Positions 25,704-33,720 of a stretch of DNA of 64,000 nt are shown here, one piece after another (the first letter of the stretch is position 1; every line of letters begins with the position of its first letter). Below the pieces are notes generated by a model. It had not been told where the DNA came from. It searched no databases and saw only the letters and a list, made by a program, of their open reading frames with translations. Origin of the DNA: Micromonospora sp. CCTCC AA 2012012 (lineage in GTDB: Bacteria > Actinomycetota > Actinomycetes > Mycobacteriales > Micromonosporaceae); assembly GCF_040499845.1 (NCBI RefSeq), contig NZ_CP159342.1, forward strand, positions 744,001 to 808,000, written 5' to 3'. Position numbers and translations under genes: made by a program.

Positions 25704-26127
25704 GCCGACCAGCATCGCGGTCGACCAGTTCCTGGCCCACCCGCCGGCCCGGGTGTGGCGGGCGCTGACCGATCCGGACCTGATCGCCCGCTGGCTGATG
25801 CCGAACGACTTCGCCCCCGTCCCCGGCCACCGGTTCACCTTCCGTACCGAGCCCCGTCCGGGCCAGGGGTTCGACGGCGTCGTGCACTGCGAGGTGCTGG
25901 AGGTGGACCCGCCGCGCCGGCTGCGGTGGGCCTGGCGCGGCGGGCGGCTGGACACGGTGGTGAGCTGGACGCTCGTGCCGGAGGGGCGAGGCACCCGCCT
26001 CTTCCTGGAGCACTCCGGCTTCGACCCTGACGACCCGGTGCAGCGCCGCACGTTCACGCTGCTCGACGGCGGCTGGCGCACCCACGTCTGGCGCCGTCTC
26101 AACCGGACGCTCACCGACCTCGGCTAG
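25696..26127 (+). CDS. SRPBCC (AHSA1-type) domain protein
   Basis: The 143-residue protein has the START-like AHSA1 pattern: FLAHPPARVWRALTDPDLIARWLMPNDF near the start and a C-terminal GWRTHVWRRLNRTL helix. These proteins bind hydrophobic ligands; no enzyme activity can be inferred. It closes the VOC-ArsR-SRPBCC operon. Its TAG stop lies in a CTAG that borders an inserted element. The convergent kinase gene ends in an equivalent CTAG on the other side. Confidence 0.87.
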   Translation: MSEPTSIAVDQFLAHPPARVWRALTDPDLIARWLMPNDFAPVPGHRFTFRTEPRPGQGFDGVVHCEVLEVDPPRRLRWAWRGGRLDTVVSWTLVPEGRGTRLFLEHSGFDPDDPVQRRTFTLLDGGWRTHVWRRLNRTLTDLG

Positions 26128-26204
26128 GGAGCGTCCCTCGGATCAAGGCGGCTCGTTGACGAAGCGTCCACGATGCCATGAGCCGGCCGACCATTGCCTC
26201 GGCC

Positions 26205-26352
26205 AGCCGGCCCCCGGCCTTCGGCAAGCAGCGCCACCGGCAGCGCAGTGTCGCCGAACGCCGCATCGACCGCCGCACGCAATGGCGTGGCCTGGCCGTG
26301 CGCGCCGACAAAGCTCGCTGTGCACTACCGGGGCCGCGCTCACTCATGCAGG
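26205..26352 (+). pseudogene. decayed IS5-family transposase, C-terminal fragment
   Basis: In one frame the sequence reads RPPAFGKQRHRQRSVAERR followed by IDRRTQWRGLAVRADK. In the next frame it continues as KLAVHYRGRAH. Together these match the RPPAF..YKQRN.VER..NRLKQWRGLATRYDKLA..Y pattern of IS5-type transposase C-termini. A frameshift separates the halves and the catalytic region upstream is missing. Confidence 0.6.
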
Positions 26353-26676
26353 ATTCCTGCCCTGGGCCAGGCCATGATCCGGAAGGGCCGCTTCCTGGGC
26401 GTCGTTCCTGCCCCAGTTGCCGAGTGCGACGATCGCCTCGCGCAGGGCGAACCCGCGCTCGGTCAGCGCATAGGCCCGGGTGTTGTGTCGAAGGGGCAGG
26501 CGGGCCAGCACGCCGGCCGCTTCGAGCTCGCGCAGGCGTGTCGCGAGCATGTTCGTCGGCACGCCGAGGTCGCGTTGCAGGTCGCCGTAGCGTTGTGGCC
26601 CGTCGAGCAGCCGTTCCACGATGAGCAGGGCCCACCGTGCTCCGACGATGTCGAGGGCCGCGGCGAGGTCGCTCAC
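26344..26676 (-). CDS. HxlR family transcriptional regulator (cargo of the IS-like element)
   Basis: The 110-residue winged helix has the HxlR core: DIVGARWALLIVERLLDGPQRYGDLQ followed by the recognition helix NMLATRLRELEAAGVL. It lacks the usual N-terminal Cys. GTG 26676 overlaps the VOC stop as GTGA, so the two genes are coupled. It is shorter at the N-terminus than many HxlR proteins. It probably controls its own operon at a palindrome in the promoter upstream of the VOC gene. Confidence 0.87.
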   Translation of the reverse strand: MSDLAAALDIVGARWALLIVERLLDGPQRYGDLQRDLGVPTNMLATRLRELEAAGVLARLPLRHNTRAYALTERGFALREAIVALGNWGRNDAQEAALPDHGLAQGRNPA

Positions 26677-27077
26677 GCGGTCGGATCGGCGTCCGTCTTC
26701 ATCCAGAACGGTGAGTAGTGGTAGCCGTCGGGGTCATCGAATTGACGCTGGTACATGAAGGGGTAGTCGTCCGTGTCACCGATCCGCCCGCCCGCGGCGC
26801 CGGCGCGGTCGATGAGTTCGTCGACCGCCTCGCGGCTGTCCAGGTCGAACGAGACCGTGACCTTGGAGGGCGTCTGAGGTCCGCCGATCAGCTCTTCGAC
26901 TCCGCCGACGCTCGCGTACATCTCGCGGCTGCCGAGCATGACGTACTGCTCGGGGGCGATCGCGAAGCACGACACGTTGTGGTCGGACATCTCGGCGTTG
27001 AGGGTCCAGCCGAGGGCGGTGTAGAAGGCGGTTGCGCGCTCGACGCTCTCGACCGGGCAGGTGATGAAGAGGCTCAT
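26673..27077 (-). CDS. VOC family protein (cargo of the IS-like element)
   Basis: The 134-residue protein reads MSLFITCPVESVERATAFYTALGW and ends with FDDPDGYHYSPFWM, a standard VOC domain of the lactoylglutathione-lyase-like group often encoded beside HxlR regulators. ATG 27077 is preferred because the best -10 element ends 8 nt upstream; the earlier ATG 27086 would overlap that -10. It is not closely similar to the VOC protein at 25022. Confidence 0.86.
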   Translation of the reverse strand: MSLFITCPVESVERATAFYTALGWTLNAEMSDHNVSCFAIAPEQYVMLGSREMYASVGGVEELIGGPQTPSKVTVSFDLDSREAVDELIDRAGAAGGRIGDTDDYPFMYQRQFDDPDGYHYSPFWMKTDADPTA

Positions 27078-27084
27078 GCGGGCC

Positions 27085-27120
27085 ATACTTGCAAAATGCA
27101 AGTGACCCGTCAAGGGTCAC
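27085..27120 (-). promoter_or_regulatory. promoter and operator of the VOC-HxlR operon
   Basis: On the minus strand a -35 TTGACG (27113-27108) and a -10 AAGTAT (27090-27085) are 17 bp apart. A perfect 7-3-7 palindrome, ACTTGCA-AAA-TGCAAGT (27087-27103), covers the -10 and most of the spacer. A second perfect palindrome, GTGACCC-gtcaa-GGGTCAC (27102-27120), covers the -35. HxlR regulators bind such sites. Confidence 0.65.
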
Positions 27121-27184
27121 GCGTCCCGCACGAGGGTCGGCTGCTGCCTGCGTCTGACATGACGGTCGGCTACCGCGCGCGGCA

Positions 27185-27289
27185 TCAGCGTCGGCCTGCA
27201 CCGCGGACGCCGTGTCGCGGCGACCGGTCCGGCAGGTACGGCTCGATCCGAGCCCACATGTGATCAGAGATCCATCGACGAACCGGCAC
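27185..27289 (-). pseudogene. decayed IS5-family transposase, N-terminal fragment
   Basis: From GTG 27289 the frame reads VPVRRWISDHMWARIEPYLP and stops after 34 codons. ISDHMWARIEPYLPD is the usual N-terminus of IS5-type transposases. It starts directly inside the right terminal repeat and reads inward. Its orientation is opposite to the C-terminal fragment at the other end. Confidence 0.6.
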
Positions 27290-27326
27290 GCTTCGTCAAC
27301 GGGCCACCGTGGACCGGGAGCGCTCC

Positions 27327-28322
27327 CTAGCCGAGGGCCGAGCCGGGGACCAGGAGCGCGTGCAGCGCGGCCGGGTCGGTGACCTCGGGCAGCTCCCGGG
27401 CGGCGAGCCAGGCCGCCGCGGCGGCGCCGTCACCGGCGGTGCGCAGCGGCGCGTCCGGCCAGCGCCGGGCCAGCTCCGCGCGGACCGCGTCACCGAGCGG
27501 GGTGTCCCCGGTGAGCAGCCCGCCGCCGAGCACCACCGGGTCGATCGCGCCGACCGGCCGGATCCGGCTCGCGCTCTCCGCGAGCCGGGCGGCGGCCTCG
27601 GCGACCAGGGCCACCCCGGTCGGTTCGCCGGCGCGGGCCGCCGCCACCACCAGCGGGGCGAGCCGGGCCAGCTCCACCGGCGCTCGCCCGGTCACCGACT
27701 GGACCACCGCGTCGGCGGTGGCGCGCGGCCGGGGTGCCACCTCGGGGGAGCCGGTCAGCTCGGCGAGCACCCGGGTCGCCAGGTCGCCCGGGGGCTGGGC
27801 GCGGTCCAGGTCGGCCAGCAGCCGGCGGACCGCCTCCCGACCGAGCCAGAACCCCGAGCCGGCGTCGCCGAGCAGCCAGCCGTGCCCGTCGGCGACCCGG
27901 TCCAGTCGCAGGTCGCGCACCTGGGCGGCGATCGCGCCGGTGCCGGCGATCAGCACGGTGCCGTCCGGGGCGGCGGTGCCCGAGGCGTACGCGACCAGGG
28001 CGTCGCCGTGCACCGTGTACGGGCAGCGCAGGCCGGCGGCGGACCAGGCGCCGTCGAAGGCGGCCCGGGCCTGCGGATCGGCGAGCAGCCGACCGGCCCC
28101 GGCCAGCCCGATGGTGCCGGCCCGGACCCGGGTCGGGTCGACATGCGCGAGGGTGGCGCGCAGCGCGGCGAGCAGCTCGGCCGCGGCCCGGTCGGCGCCG
28201 TGGCTGGTCGGGTTGCCGCCGCCGCCCCGTCCCTCGCCCCGTCGCGCGCCGGTCAGGTCGTACGCGACCGCGCGGGTGGACGTACCCCCGACGTCGAGAC
28301 CGACCACGACGGTGCCGGACAT
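27327..28322 (-). CDS. BadF/BadG-type N-acetylglucosamine kinase
   Basis: The 331-residue protein has ASKHA ATPase motifs: VVGLDVGGTSTRAVAYD (phosphate 1), LIAGTGAIAAQV (phosphate 2), and VLGGGLL (adenosine). DGHGWLLGDAGSGFWLG is typical of GlcNAc kinases of this family. It lies between the two NgcE importers and is divergent from the MurR/RpiR regulator. It therefore probably phosphorylates the imported amino sugar in the cytoplasm. Its TAG stop shares the CTAG that bounds the IS-like element. Confidence 0.87.
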   Translation of the reverse strand: MSGTVVVGLDVGGTSTRAVAYDLTGARRGEGRGGGGNPTSHGADRAAAELLAALRATLAHVDPTRVRAGTIGLAGAGRLLADPQARAAFDGAWSAAGLRCPYTVHGDALVAYASGTAAPDGTVLIAGTGAIAAQVRDLRLDRVADGHGWLLGDAGSGFWLGREAVRRLLADLDRAQPPGDLATRVLAELTGSPEVAPRPRATADAVVQSVTGRAPVELARLAPLVVAAARAGEPTGVALVAEAAARLAESASRIRPVGAIDPVVLGGGLLTGDTPLGDAVRAELARRWPDAPLRTAGDGAAAAAWLAARELPEVTDPAALHALLVPGSALG

Positions 28323-28518
28323 CCGCTCTGCCTCCCGGTGGCTCGCGCTGGCGGCTTCATGCTGGTCGGCCGGGCCGTCGAAGGCAAGATCCGGGCCCGG
28401 TCGAGGGCCTGTGCGGCAGGTAACAGTTTGAAAACTTCGCCCACGCCCTTGACACGGAGGGGCCTTCAGTAAGAACTTTTACCACTAACAGTTAACACTC
28501 TTTTCCGAAAGGCCTCCC

Positions 28519-29466
28519 ATGGTTGAACACGAGGTGGACACCGCCGCGGGGACCGCGGTGGTCGACGCCGACGGGCTCGACCGCCGGGGCGCCGACGGGG
28601 TGCTGGCCCGGGTCCGGGCCGGCGCGGGGGAGCTGACCGGCGCGCTGCGCCGGGTCGCCGAACAGGTGCTCAGCGACCCGGAGGCGGCGGCCCGGGCCAC
28701 CATCGTGGAGCTCGCCGAGCGCAGCGGCACCTCCCCGGCGACCATCACCCGGTTCTGCCGGGCCATGGGCTTCGAGGGGTACGCCGACCTGCGGCTGGGC
28801 ATCGCCTCGGAGACCGGCCGGGCACGCTCCGCCGGCTGGACCGTCGACATCGGACGGGAGATCCAGCCGAGCGACCCGCTCTCCCGGGTGCTCGACCAGA
28901 TCATGGCCGCCGACACCCGGGCCATGCACGACACCGCCACCCTGCTCGACCTCGCCGAGGTCGAACGGGCCGCCGTCGCCATCGCCGGGGCCAACCGGGT
29001 GAACATCTTCGGCGCCAGCGGCAGCGCGCTGGTCGGCGAGGAGATGCAGTTCAGCCTGCACCGCATCGGGGTGGCCGCCTGGGCGTGGAACGACGTGCAC
29101 GAGGGGCTGGCCAGCGCCGCCCTGCTGCGTACCGGCGACGTGGCGCTGGGCATCTCGCACACCGGGCAGACCCGGGAGACCATCGAGATGCTCGCCGAGG
29201 CCGGCAGCCGGGGCGCGACCACCATCGCGCTGACCGGCTTCCCCCGCTCGCCGCTGGCCGAGCTGGCCGACATCGTCCTGCTCACCGCCAGCCAGGCCAC
29301 CACCTTCCGGCCCGACGCGCTCTCCGCCCGCCACCCCCAGCTGGTCGTGCTCGACCTGCTCTACATCGCGGTGGCCCAGCGCACCCACGACCGCGCCCAC
29401 GCGGCCTTCCGGCGTACCGCCCAGGCCGTCGACGGGCACAAGGCCGCGAAGGGAGCCCATTCATGA
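28519..29466 (+). CDS. MurR/RpiR family regulator with SIS domain
   Basis: The 315-residue protein has an N-terminal RpiR helix-turn-helix (VELAERSGTSPATITRFCRAMGFEGYADLRL) and a SIS sugar-phosphate-binding domain (about 155-285) with IFGASGSALVGEEMQF and GISHTGQTRETIEML. It likely senses an amino-sugar phosphate and controls the kinase and importer genes. The 196-bp divergent region contains TTGACA at 28449 and AT-rich half-sites such as AGTTT-ga-AAACT. The next gene overlaps by 4 nt (ATGA). Confidence 0.9.
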   Translation: MVEHEVDTAAGTAVVDADGLDRRGADGVLARVRAGAGELTGALRRVAEQVLSDPEAAARATIVELAERSGTSPATITRFCRAMGFEGYADLRLGIASETGRARSAGWTVDIGREIQPSDPLSRVLDQIMAADTRAMHDTATLLDLAEVERAAVAIAGANRVNIFGASGSALVGEEMQFSLHRIGVAAWAWNDVHEGLASAALLRTGDVALGISHTGQTRETIEMLAEAGSRGATTIALTGFPRSPLAELADIVLLTASQATTFRPDALSARHPQLVVLDLLYIAVAQRTHDRAHAAFRRTAQAVDGHKAAKGAHS

Positions 29467-30212
29467 TCAGTGCGCAGCGGTACGCCGACGCCGTCCGCCC
29501 CGTGCTCGACCGGCTGGTCGACAGCCAGGCCGAGGCGCTGCACCGGGCGGCCGACCTGATCGCCACCGGGCTGCGCTCCGGCGGGGTGCTCCAGGCGTTC
29601 GGCGCCGGCCACTCCGAGGCGTTCGCCGCCGAACTGGTGGCCCGGGCCGGCGGCCTGGTCCCCACCAACCGGCTCGCCCTGCACGACCTCGTGCTGCACG
29701 GCGACGCGTCCCGCGACGTGCTGGCCGACCCCAAGCTGGAACGCGACCCCGCGATCGCCCACCAGCTCTACGCGCTCGCCGCCCCGCAACCGGGGGACGT
29801 CTTCGTGGTCGCCTCCCAGTCCGGCATCAACGGCTCGGTCGTCGAGCTGGCGACGCTGGTGCGGCGGCGGGGTCACCCGTTGATCGCGGTCACCTCGGTC
29901 GAGCACACCGCCCGGGTCGCCCCGCGCCACCCGTCCGGGCACCGGCTCGCCGACCTCGCCGACGTCGTGCTGGACAACGGCGCGCCGTACGGCGACGCAC
30001 TGCTGCCGCTCGAGGGCGGCGGCGCGGTCTGTGCGGTCTCCTCGGTCACCGCGGCGCTGCTGGCGCAGCTGCTGACCGCCGAGGTCGTACGACGGTTCCA
30101 CCAGGCCGGGGAGGTACCCCCTATCTACCTCTCCGCCAACGTCCCCGGAGGGGACGAGCACAACCTCGCCCTCGAGTCGCGGTACGCCGGGCGTCTCCGG
30201 CGTACCGCCTGA
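29463..30212 (+). CDS. SIS domain protein (putative sugar isomerase / aminosugar-phosphate enzyme)
   Basis: The 249-residue protein has a SIS fold: VLQAFGAGHSEAFAAELVARAGGL is the phosphate-binding loop and FVVASQSGINGSVVELA the second. It resembles the sugar-isomerase-domain (UPF0309-like) group, not MurQ or GlmS. It follows the RpiR regulator with ATGA overlap and precedes the second NgcE by 24 nt, so it probably acts on the imported and phosphorylated amino sugar. The exact reaction is unknown. Confidence 0.85.
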   Translation: MISAQRYADAVRPVLDRLVDSQAEALHRAADLIATGLRSGGVLQAFGAGHSEAFAAELVARAGGLVPTNRLALHDLVLHGDASRDVLADPKLERDPAIAHQLYALAAPQPGDVFVVASQSGINGSVVELATLVRRRGHPLIAVTSVEHTARVAPRHPSGHRLADLADVVLDNGAPYGDALLPLEGGGAVCAVSSVTAALLAQLLTAEVVRRFHQAGEVPPIYLSANVPGGDEHNLALESRYAGRLRRTA

Positions 30213-30236
30213 CCCGACACCACAAGGAGAGACAAG

Positions 30237-31649
30237 ATGTCGGTTAACCCCAACCTCGGTGACCTCGACCGGCGGACCCTGCTGCGGCGCGCCGCCGCGG
30301 CGGGCCTGCTGGCCGTCCCGGCCGCCGGTCTGCTCAGCGCCTGCGCCGGCAGCGAGCCGAGCAAGTCCGACGACGCCGGTGCCGCGAAGAGCAAGGACAA
30401 CCCGTTCGGCGTCAAGGACGGCAGCGCCGTCAAGGTGGTGATCTTCAACGGCGGCCTCGGTGACCAGTGGGCCAAGGAGGACAAGGCGGTCTTCAACGCC
30501 AAGCACGCCAACGTCACGGTCAACATGAGCTCCACCCAGAAGATCAAGACCGAAGAGCAGCCGAAGATGGCGACCCAGCCCAGCGACGTGGTGATGAACT
30601 CGGGCGCCGACATGATGGACATCAGCACCCTGGTCAACGAGGGCGCCATCGAGCCGCTGGACGACCTGCTCACCGCGCCGGCCTGGGACGGCGACGGCAC
30701 GGTCGGCGACTCGCTGCTGCCGGGCACCGTCGTCGACGGCACCTTCCAGGGCAAGTTCTACGTGGTCAACGTGGCGTACACGGTCTGGGGCAACTGGTAC
30801 AACGGCGCGCTGTTCAGCAAGGAGGGCTGGACGCCGCCGACCACCTTCGACGAGTTCTTCGCCCTCGCGCCGAAGATCAAGGCCAAGGGCATCGCCCCGT
30901 ACGTGCACGACGCGGTGCACGGCTACTACCCGCGCTGGGCGCTGCAGGCGACCATCTGGAAGTCCGCAGGCAAGCAGGCCATCATCGACATCGACAACCT
31001 CAAGGAGAACGCCTGGAAGGCCGACGGCGTCCTGCCGGCGCTGCAGGCGTGGGAGAAGCTGGTCAAGGACAAGCTGCTCCTGCCGGGCAACCTCAACCAC
31101 ACCCAGTCGCAGCAGGCCTGGCTCGACGGCAAGGCGGCGTTCATCCAGGTCGGCACCTGGCTGAAGAACGAGATGTCGTCGACCATCCCGCCGGGCTTCG
31201 AGATGAAGCTGTCGGACTACTGGGGCCTGGGCCCGAGCGACAAGGCGCCGAAGGACGTCTTCGCCGGTGCCGGCGAGGGCATCGTGGTGCCGAGCAAGGC
31301 GCCGAACAAGGCCGCCGCCAAGGAGTTCCTGCGGGCCGTGCTCTCCAAGGCCGGCTCGGCCAAGTTCGCCGAGCTGACCAAGTCGCTCGCCTCCACCAAG
31401 GGCTCCGGCGACAAGGTCCAGGACACCTCGCTGACCACCGCCAACGACCTGATGAAGAACGCCCCCAAGGACCTCATCAAGGTCAAGCTCTGGGACTTCT
31501 ACGCCGACCTGGACAAGGAGAGCCAGAACCTCTCCGAGGAGCTGATGGCCGGCCGGCTCACCGCCCAGCAGTTCGTCGACAAGATGCAGGCGGCGGCCGA
31601 CAAGGTCGCCAAGGACTCGTCGATCAAGAAGCAGACCCGCACCGCCTGA
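30237..31649 (+). CDS. ngcE: NgcE-type ABC transporter substrate-binding lipoprotein (cassette 2)
   Basis: The 470-residue protein has a twin-arginine-like leader (DRRTLLRRAAAAGLL) and a lipobox ending LLSAC (Cys36). The mature part starts VKVVIFNGGLGDQWAKEDKA and ends DSSIKKQTRTA, clearly paralogous to the cassette 1 protein. AAGGAGAG precedes ATG 30237. It is in one run with the RpiR and SIS genes. The two binding proteins differ enough to prefer different oligosaccharides. Confidence 0.9.
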   Translation: MSVNPNLGDLDRRTLLRRAAAAGLLAVPAAGLLSACAGSEPSKSDDAGAAKSKDNPFGVKDGSAVKVVIFNGGLGDQWAKEDKAVFNAKHANVTVNMSSTQKIKTEEQPKMATQPSDVVMNSGADMMDISTLVNEGAIEPLDDLLTAPAWDGDGTVGDSLLPGTVVDGTFQGKFYVVNVAYTVWGNWYNGALFSKEGWTPPTTFDEFFALAPKIKAKGIAPYVHDAVHGYYPRWALQATIWKSAGKQAIIDIDNLKENAWKADGVLPALQAWEKLVKDKLLLPGNLNHTQSQQAWLDGKAAFIQVGTWLKNEMSSTIPPGFEMKLSDYWGLGPSDKAPKDVFAGAGEGIVVPSKAPNKAAAKEFLRAVLSKAGSAKFAELTKSLASTKGSGDKVQDTSLTTANDLMKNAPKDLIKVKLWDFYADLDKESQNLSEELMAGRLTAQQFVDKMQAAADKVAKDSSIKKQTRTA

Positions 31650-31671
31650 TCCGAACGGAAGAGTGAGTGGA

Positions 31672-32613
31672 ATGCGGCACGGTGTTGCGCGCTTCGTCAC
31701 GGGGTTCCTGGCCCTGCCCGTCGCGCTGTACCTCTTCTATGTGGTGTGGCCCTTCGCCCAGGCGGCCGGATACTCGCTGACCAGCTGGGGAGGCTACTCC
31801 GACAAGCAGCAGTTCGTCGGGCTGGACAACTACGTCCGGCTCTTCTCCGACGAGCTGATCAGGAAGGCCTTCTGGCACAACGTCTTCTTCCTGGTCACCG
31901 TGCCGCTGTTCACCATCGCGCTGGCCCTGTTCCTCGCGTTCCTGCTCAACGTGGGCGGACGCGAGGACAGGGCCGGCATCCGCGGGGTGTTCGGATCGAG
32001 CATCTACAAGGTCATCTTCTTCTTCCCGCAGGTGCTGTCGCTGGTCGTCATCGCGGTGATGTGGCAGCAGATCTACCGTTCCGACTCGCAGGGTCTGGTC
32101 AACGGCCTGCTCATCAAGATCGGGCTGGTCGACCCGGCGAACCCGATCGCCTTCACCGCCGACCCGGAACCCTTCCTCGGCGTGCCGGCCGTGCTGTGGT
32201 GGCTGCTGCTGATCGCGGTCTGGAGCGGCGCCGGCTTCTACATGGTGCTCTTCTCGGCGGCCATGCAGTCGATCCCCAAGGACATCTACGAGGCGGCCAT
32301 CCTCGACGGGGCGGGGCGGTTCCACACGTTCTTCCGGATCACCCTGCCGCTGTTGCGGGAGACCATCTCGGTGGCCTGGGTCTATCTCGGCTTCATCGCG
32401 CTCGACATGTACGCCCTGGTCTTCGTCATGACGCCCAGCCAGGGCGGCCCCAACCACGCCAGCGAGATCTTCGCCTCGGTGCTCAACTTCACCGCGTTCC
32501 AGAAGGGCCAGTTCGGCTACGCCTGCGCGATGGGCGTCTCCCTGGCGATCTTCACGATCCTGCTGGCCGCGGTGCAGCTGAGGATCACCCGTCGTGACCG
32601 GATCGAGTACTGA
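31672..32613 (+). CDS. sugar ABC transporter permease (NgcF-like, cassette 2)
   Basis: The 313-residue protein has six membrane helices and the EAA loop YEAAILDGAGRFHTFFRITLP. It parallels the permease at 22547. ATG 32-residue-equivalent alignment favours MRHGVARF at 31672; a GTG three codons upstream (31663) is possible. It follows the binding-protein gene by 22 nt and is followed by the second permease after 13 nt. Confidence 0.9.
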   Translation: MRHGVARFVTGFLALPVALYLFYVVWPFAQAAGYSLTSWGGYSDKQQFVGLDNYVRLFSDELIRKAFWHNVFFLVTVPLFTIALALFLAFLLNVGGREDRAGIRGVFGSSIYKVIFFFPQVLSLVVIAVMWQQIYRSDSQGLVNGLLIKIGLVDPANPIAFTADPEPFLGVPAVLWWLLLIAVWSGAGFYMVLFSAAMQSIPKDIYEAAILDGAGRFHTFFRITLPLLRETISVAWVYLGFIALDMYALVFVMTPSQGGPNHASEIFASVLNFTAFQKGQFGYACAMGVSLAIFTILLAAVQLRITRRDRIEY

Positions 32614-32626
32614 GGAGGCCTGGACG

Positions 32627-33583
32627 ATGAGCACGGTGACCCATGGTGACCGGACCCGGCCGGGCCCGGTTCCCCCGACCGACCCCACCCGGCCGCGGCC
32701 CGCGCCGTCGCGCGTCGCGGCGGTCGGCTCGCGGATCTTCAACGGCTTCTCCCACGCGTTCCTGGTGGTCTGGGCCGTGATGGTGATCTATCCGCTGGTG
32801 TGGGTGGTGATGTCGGCGTTCAAGGACGACTCGCAGGTCATCCGCGAGCCGCTGTCGCTGATCCCGCACCGACTGCACTGGGACAACTTCTCCCGGGCCT
32901 GGGGGGAGGGGCACCTGGGGGCGTTCTTCCTGAACACCGTCCTGGTGCTGGCCGGCAGCGTCCTGCTGACCATGCTGCTCGGGTCGATGGCCGCGTACGT
33001 GCTGGCCCGGTACGAGTTCCCCGGCAACCGGTTGATCTACTACATGTTCCTCTCCGGGCTGACCCTGCCGATCTATCTGGCCGCGGTGCCGCTGTTCAAG
33101 GGCGTCTACAACATGGGCGTGGTCTTCCCGCTGCTCGGCCCGAACAAGCACCTGATGCTGATCATGGTCTACGTGGCGTGGTCGCTGTCGTTCACGATCT
33201 TCTTCATGCACTCGTTCTTCCGGACGCTGCCCGACTCGATCGCCGAGGCGGCCATGGTCGACGGGGCCTCGCACAGCCGGCTCTTCTTCAGCGTCATGCT
33301 GCCGATGGCCCGGCCCGGCCTGATCAGCATCGGCATCTTCAACGTGCTGGGCCAGTGGAACCAGTGGTACCTGCCGACCCTGCTGATGCAGTCGGTGGCC
33401 GGCGAGCCGAAGCACCAGGTGATCTCCCAGGGGCTGATCGAGCTGTCGGTCAACCAGGGCTACCGCTCCGACTGGTCCGGCCTCTTCGCCGGCGTCACCA
33501 TGGCGATGCTCCCCGTCCTGATCGTCTACGTGATCTTCCAACGCCAGGTCCAGTCCGGCCTCACCGCCGGCGTCAGCAAGTAA
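32627..33583 (+). CDS. sugar ABC transporter permease (NgcG-like, cassette 2)
   Basis: The 318-residue protein has a 45-residue polar N-terminus, six membrane helices and the EAA loop AEAAMVDGASHSRLFFSVMLP. GAGGAGG lies 9 nt before ATG 32627. It ends the second importer cassette, again without an ATPase gene. An IS607-type element begins within about 10 nt of its stop codon, but the reading frame is intact. Confidence 0.9.
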   Translation: MSTVTHGDRTRPGPVPPTDPTRPRPAPSRVAAVGSRIFNGFSHAFLVVWAVMVIYPLVWVVMSAFKDDSQVIREPLSLIPHRLHWDNFSRAWGEGHLGAFFLNTVLVLAGSVLLTMLLGSMAAYVLARYEFPGNRLIYYMFLSGLTLPIYLAAVPLFKGVYNMGVVFPLLGPNKHLMLIMVYVAWSLSFTIFFMHSFFRTLPDSIAEAAMVDGASHSRLFFSVMLPMARPGLISIGIFNVLGQWNQWYLPTLLMQSVAGEPKHQVISQGLIELSVNQGYRSDWSGLFAGVTMAMLPVLIVYVIFQRQVQSGLTAGVSK

Positions 33584-33593
33584 CCGTTACCTC

Positions 33594-33720
33594 TCAGTGC
33601 ACTCTGGTGAGTGCATGGTTGGTAGTCCCGCCTTGCGGTGGGACGGTCCCGGTCTGACCGGCGGGTGCCGTGCCGGGTTGACGCTTCACAGCCACCGGCC
33701 CGCCGGGGCGGGTCTTCTGG
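33594..33720 (-). ncRNA. candidate omega/re RNA scaffold at the tnpB 3' end
   Basis: The last codons of tnpB contain two hairpins: a GC-rich one around 33620-33640 and a perfect 7-4-7 stem, TGCACTC-TGGT-GAGTGCA, at 33598-33615. In IS605/IS607 elements the tnpB 3' end is processed into the guide RNA, with the guide taken from DNA just past the element. Limits and processing are inferred. Confidence 0.4.

Larger units (their letters stand above)
26128..27326. mobile_element. IS5-type element carrying a VOC-HxlR cargo operon (transposase decayed)
   Basis: The 1199-bp element has terminal inverted repeats of about 40 bp (26128-26167 and 27288-27326). Both begin GGAGCG and share the block CGTTGACGAAGCGT. 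The direct repeat CTAG flanks both ends (26124-26127 and 27327-27330). Inside lie two transposase fragments and an intact two-gene operon on the minus strand. IS5-group elements often duplicate a YTAR target. Because CTAG is a palindrome, it cannot be decided whether it is target duplication or part of the inverted repeat. The element cannot move without a transposase supplied in trans. Confidence 0.72.

Noticed and set aside
28323..28518. DasR operator in the amino-sugar region
   Set aside because: No ACTGGTCTAGACCAGT-like site was found there or upstream of the two binding-protein genes.
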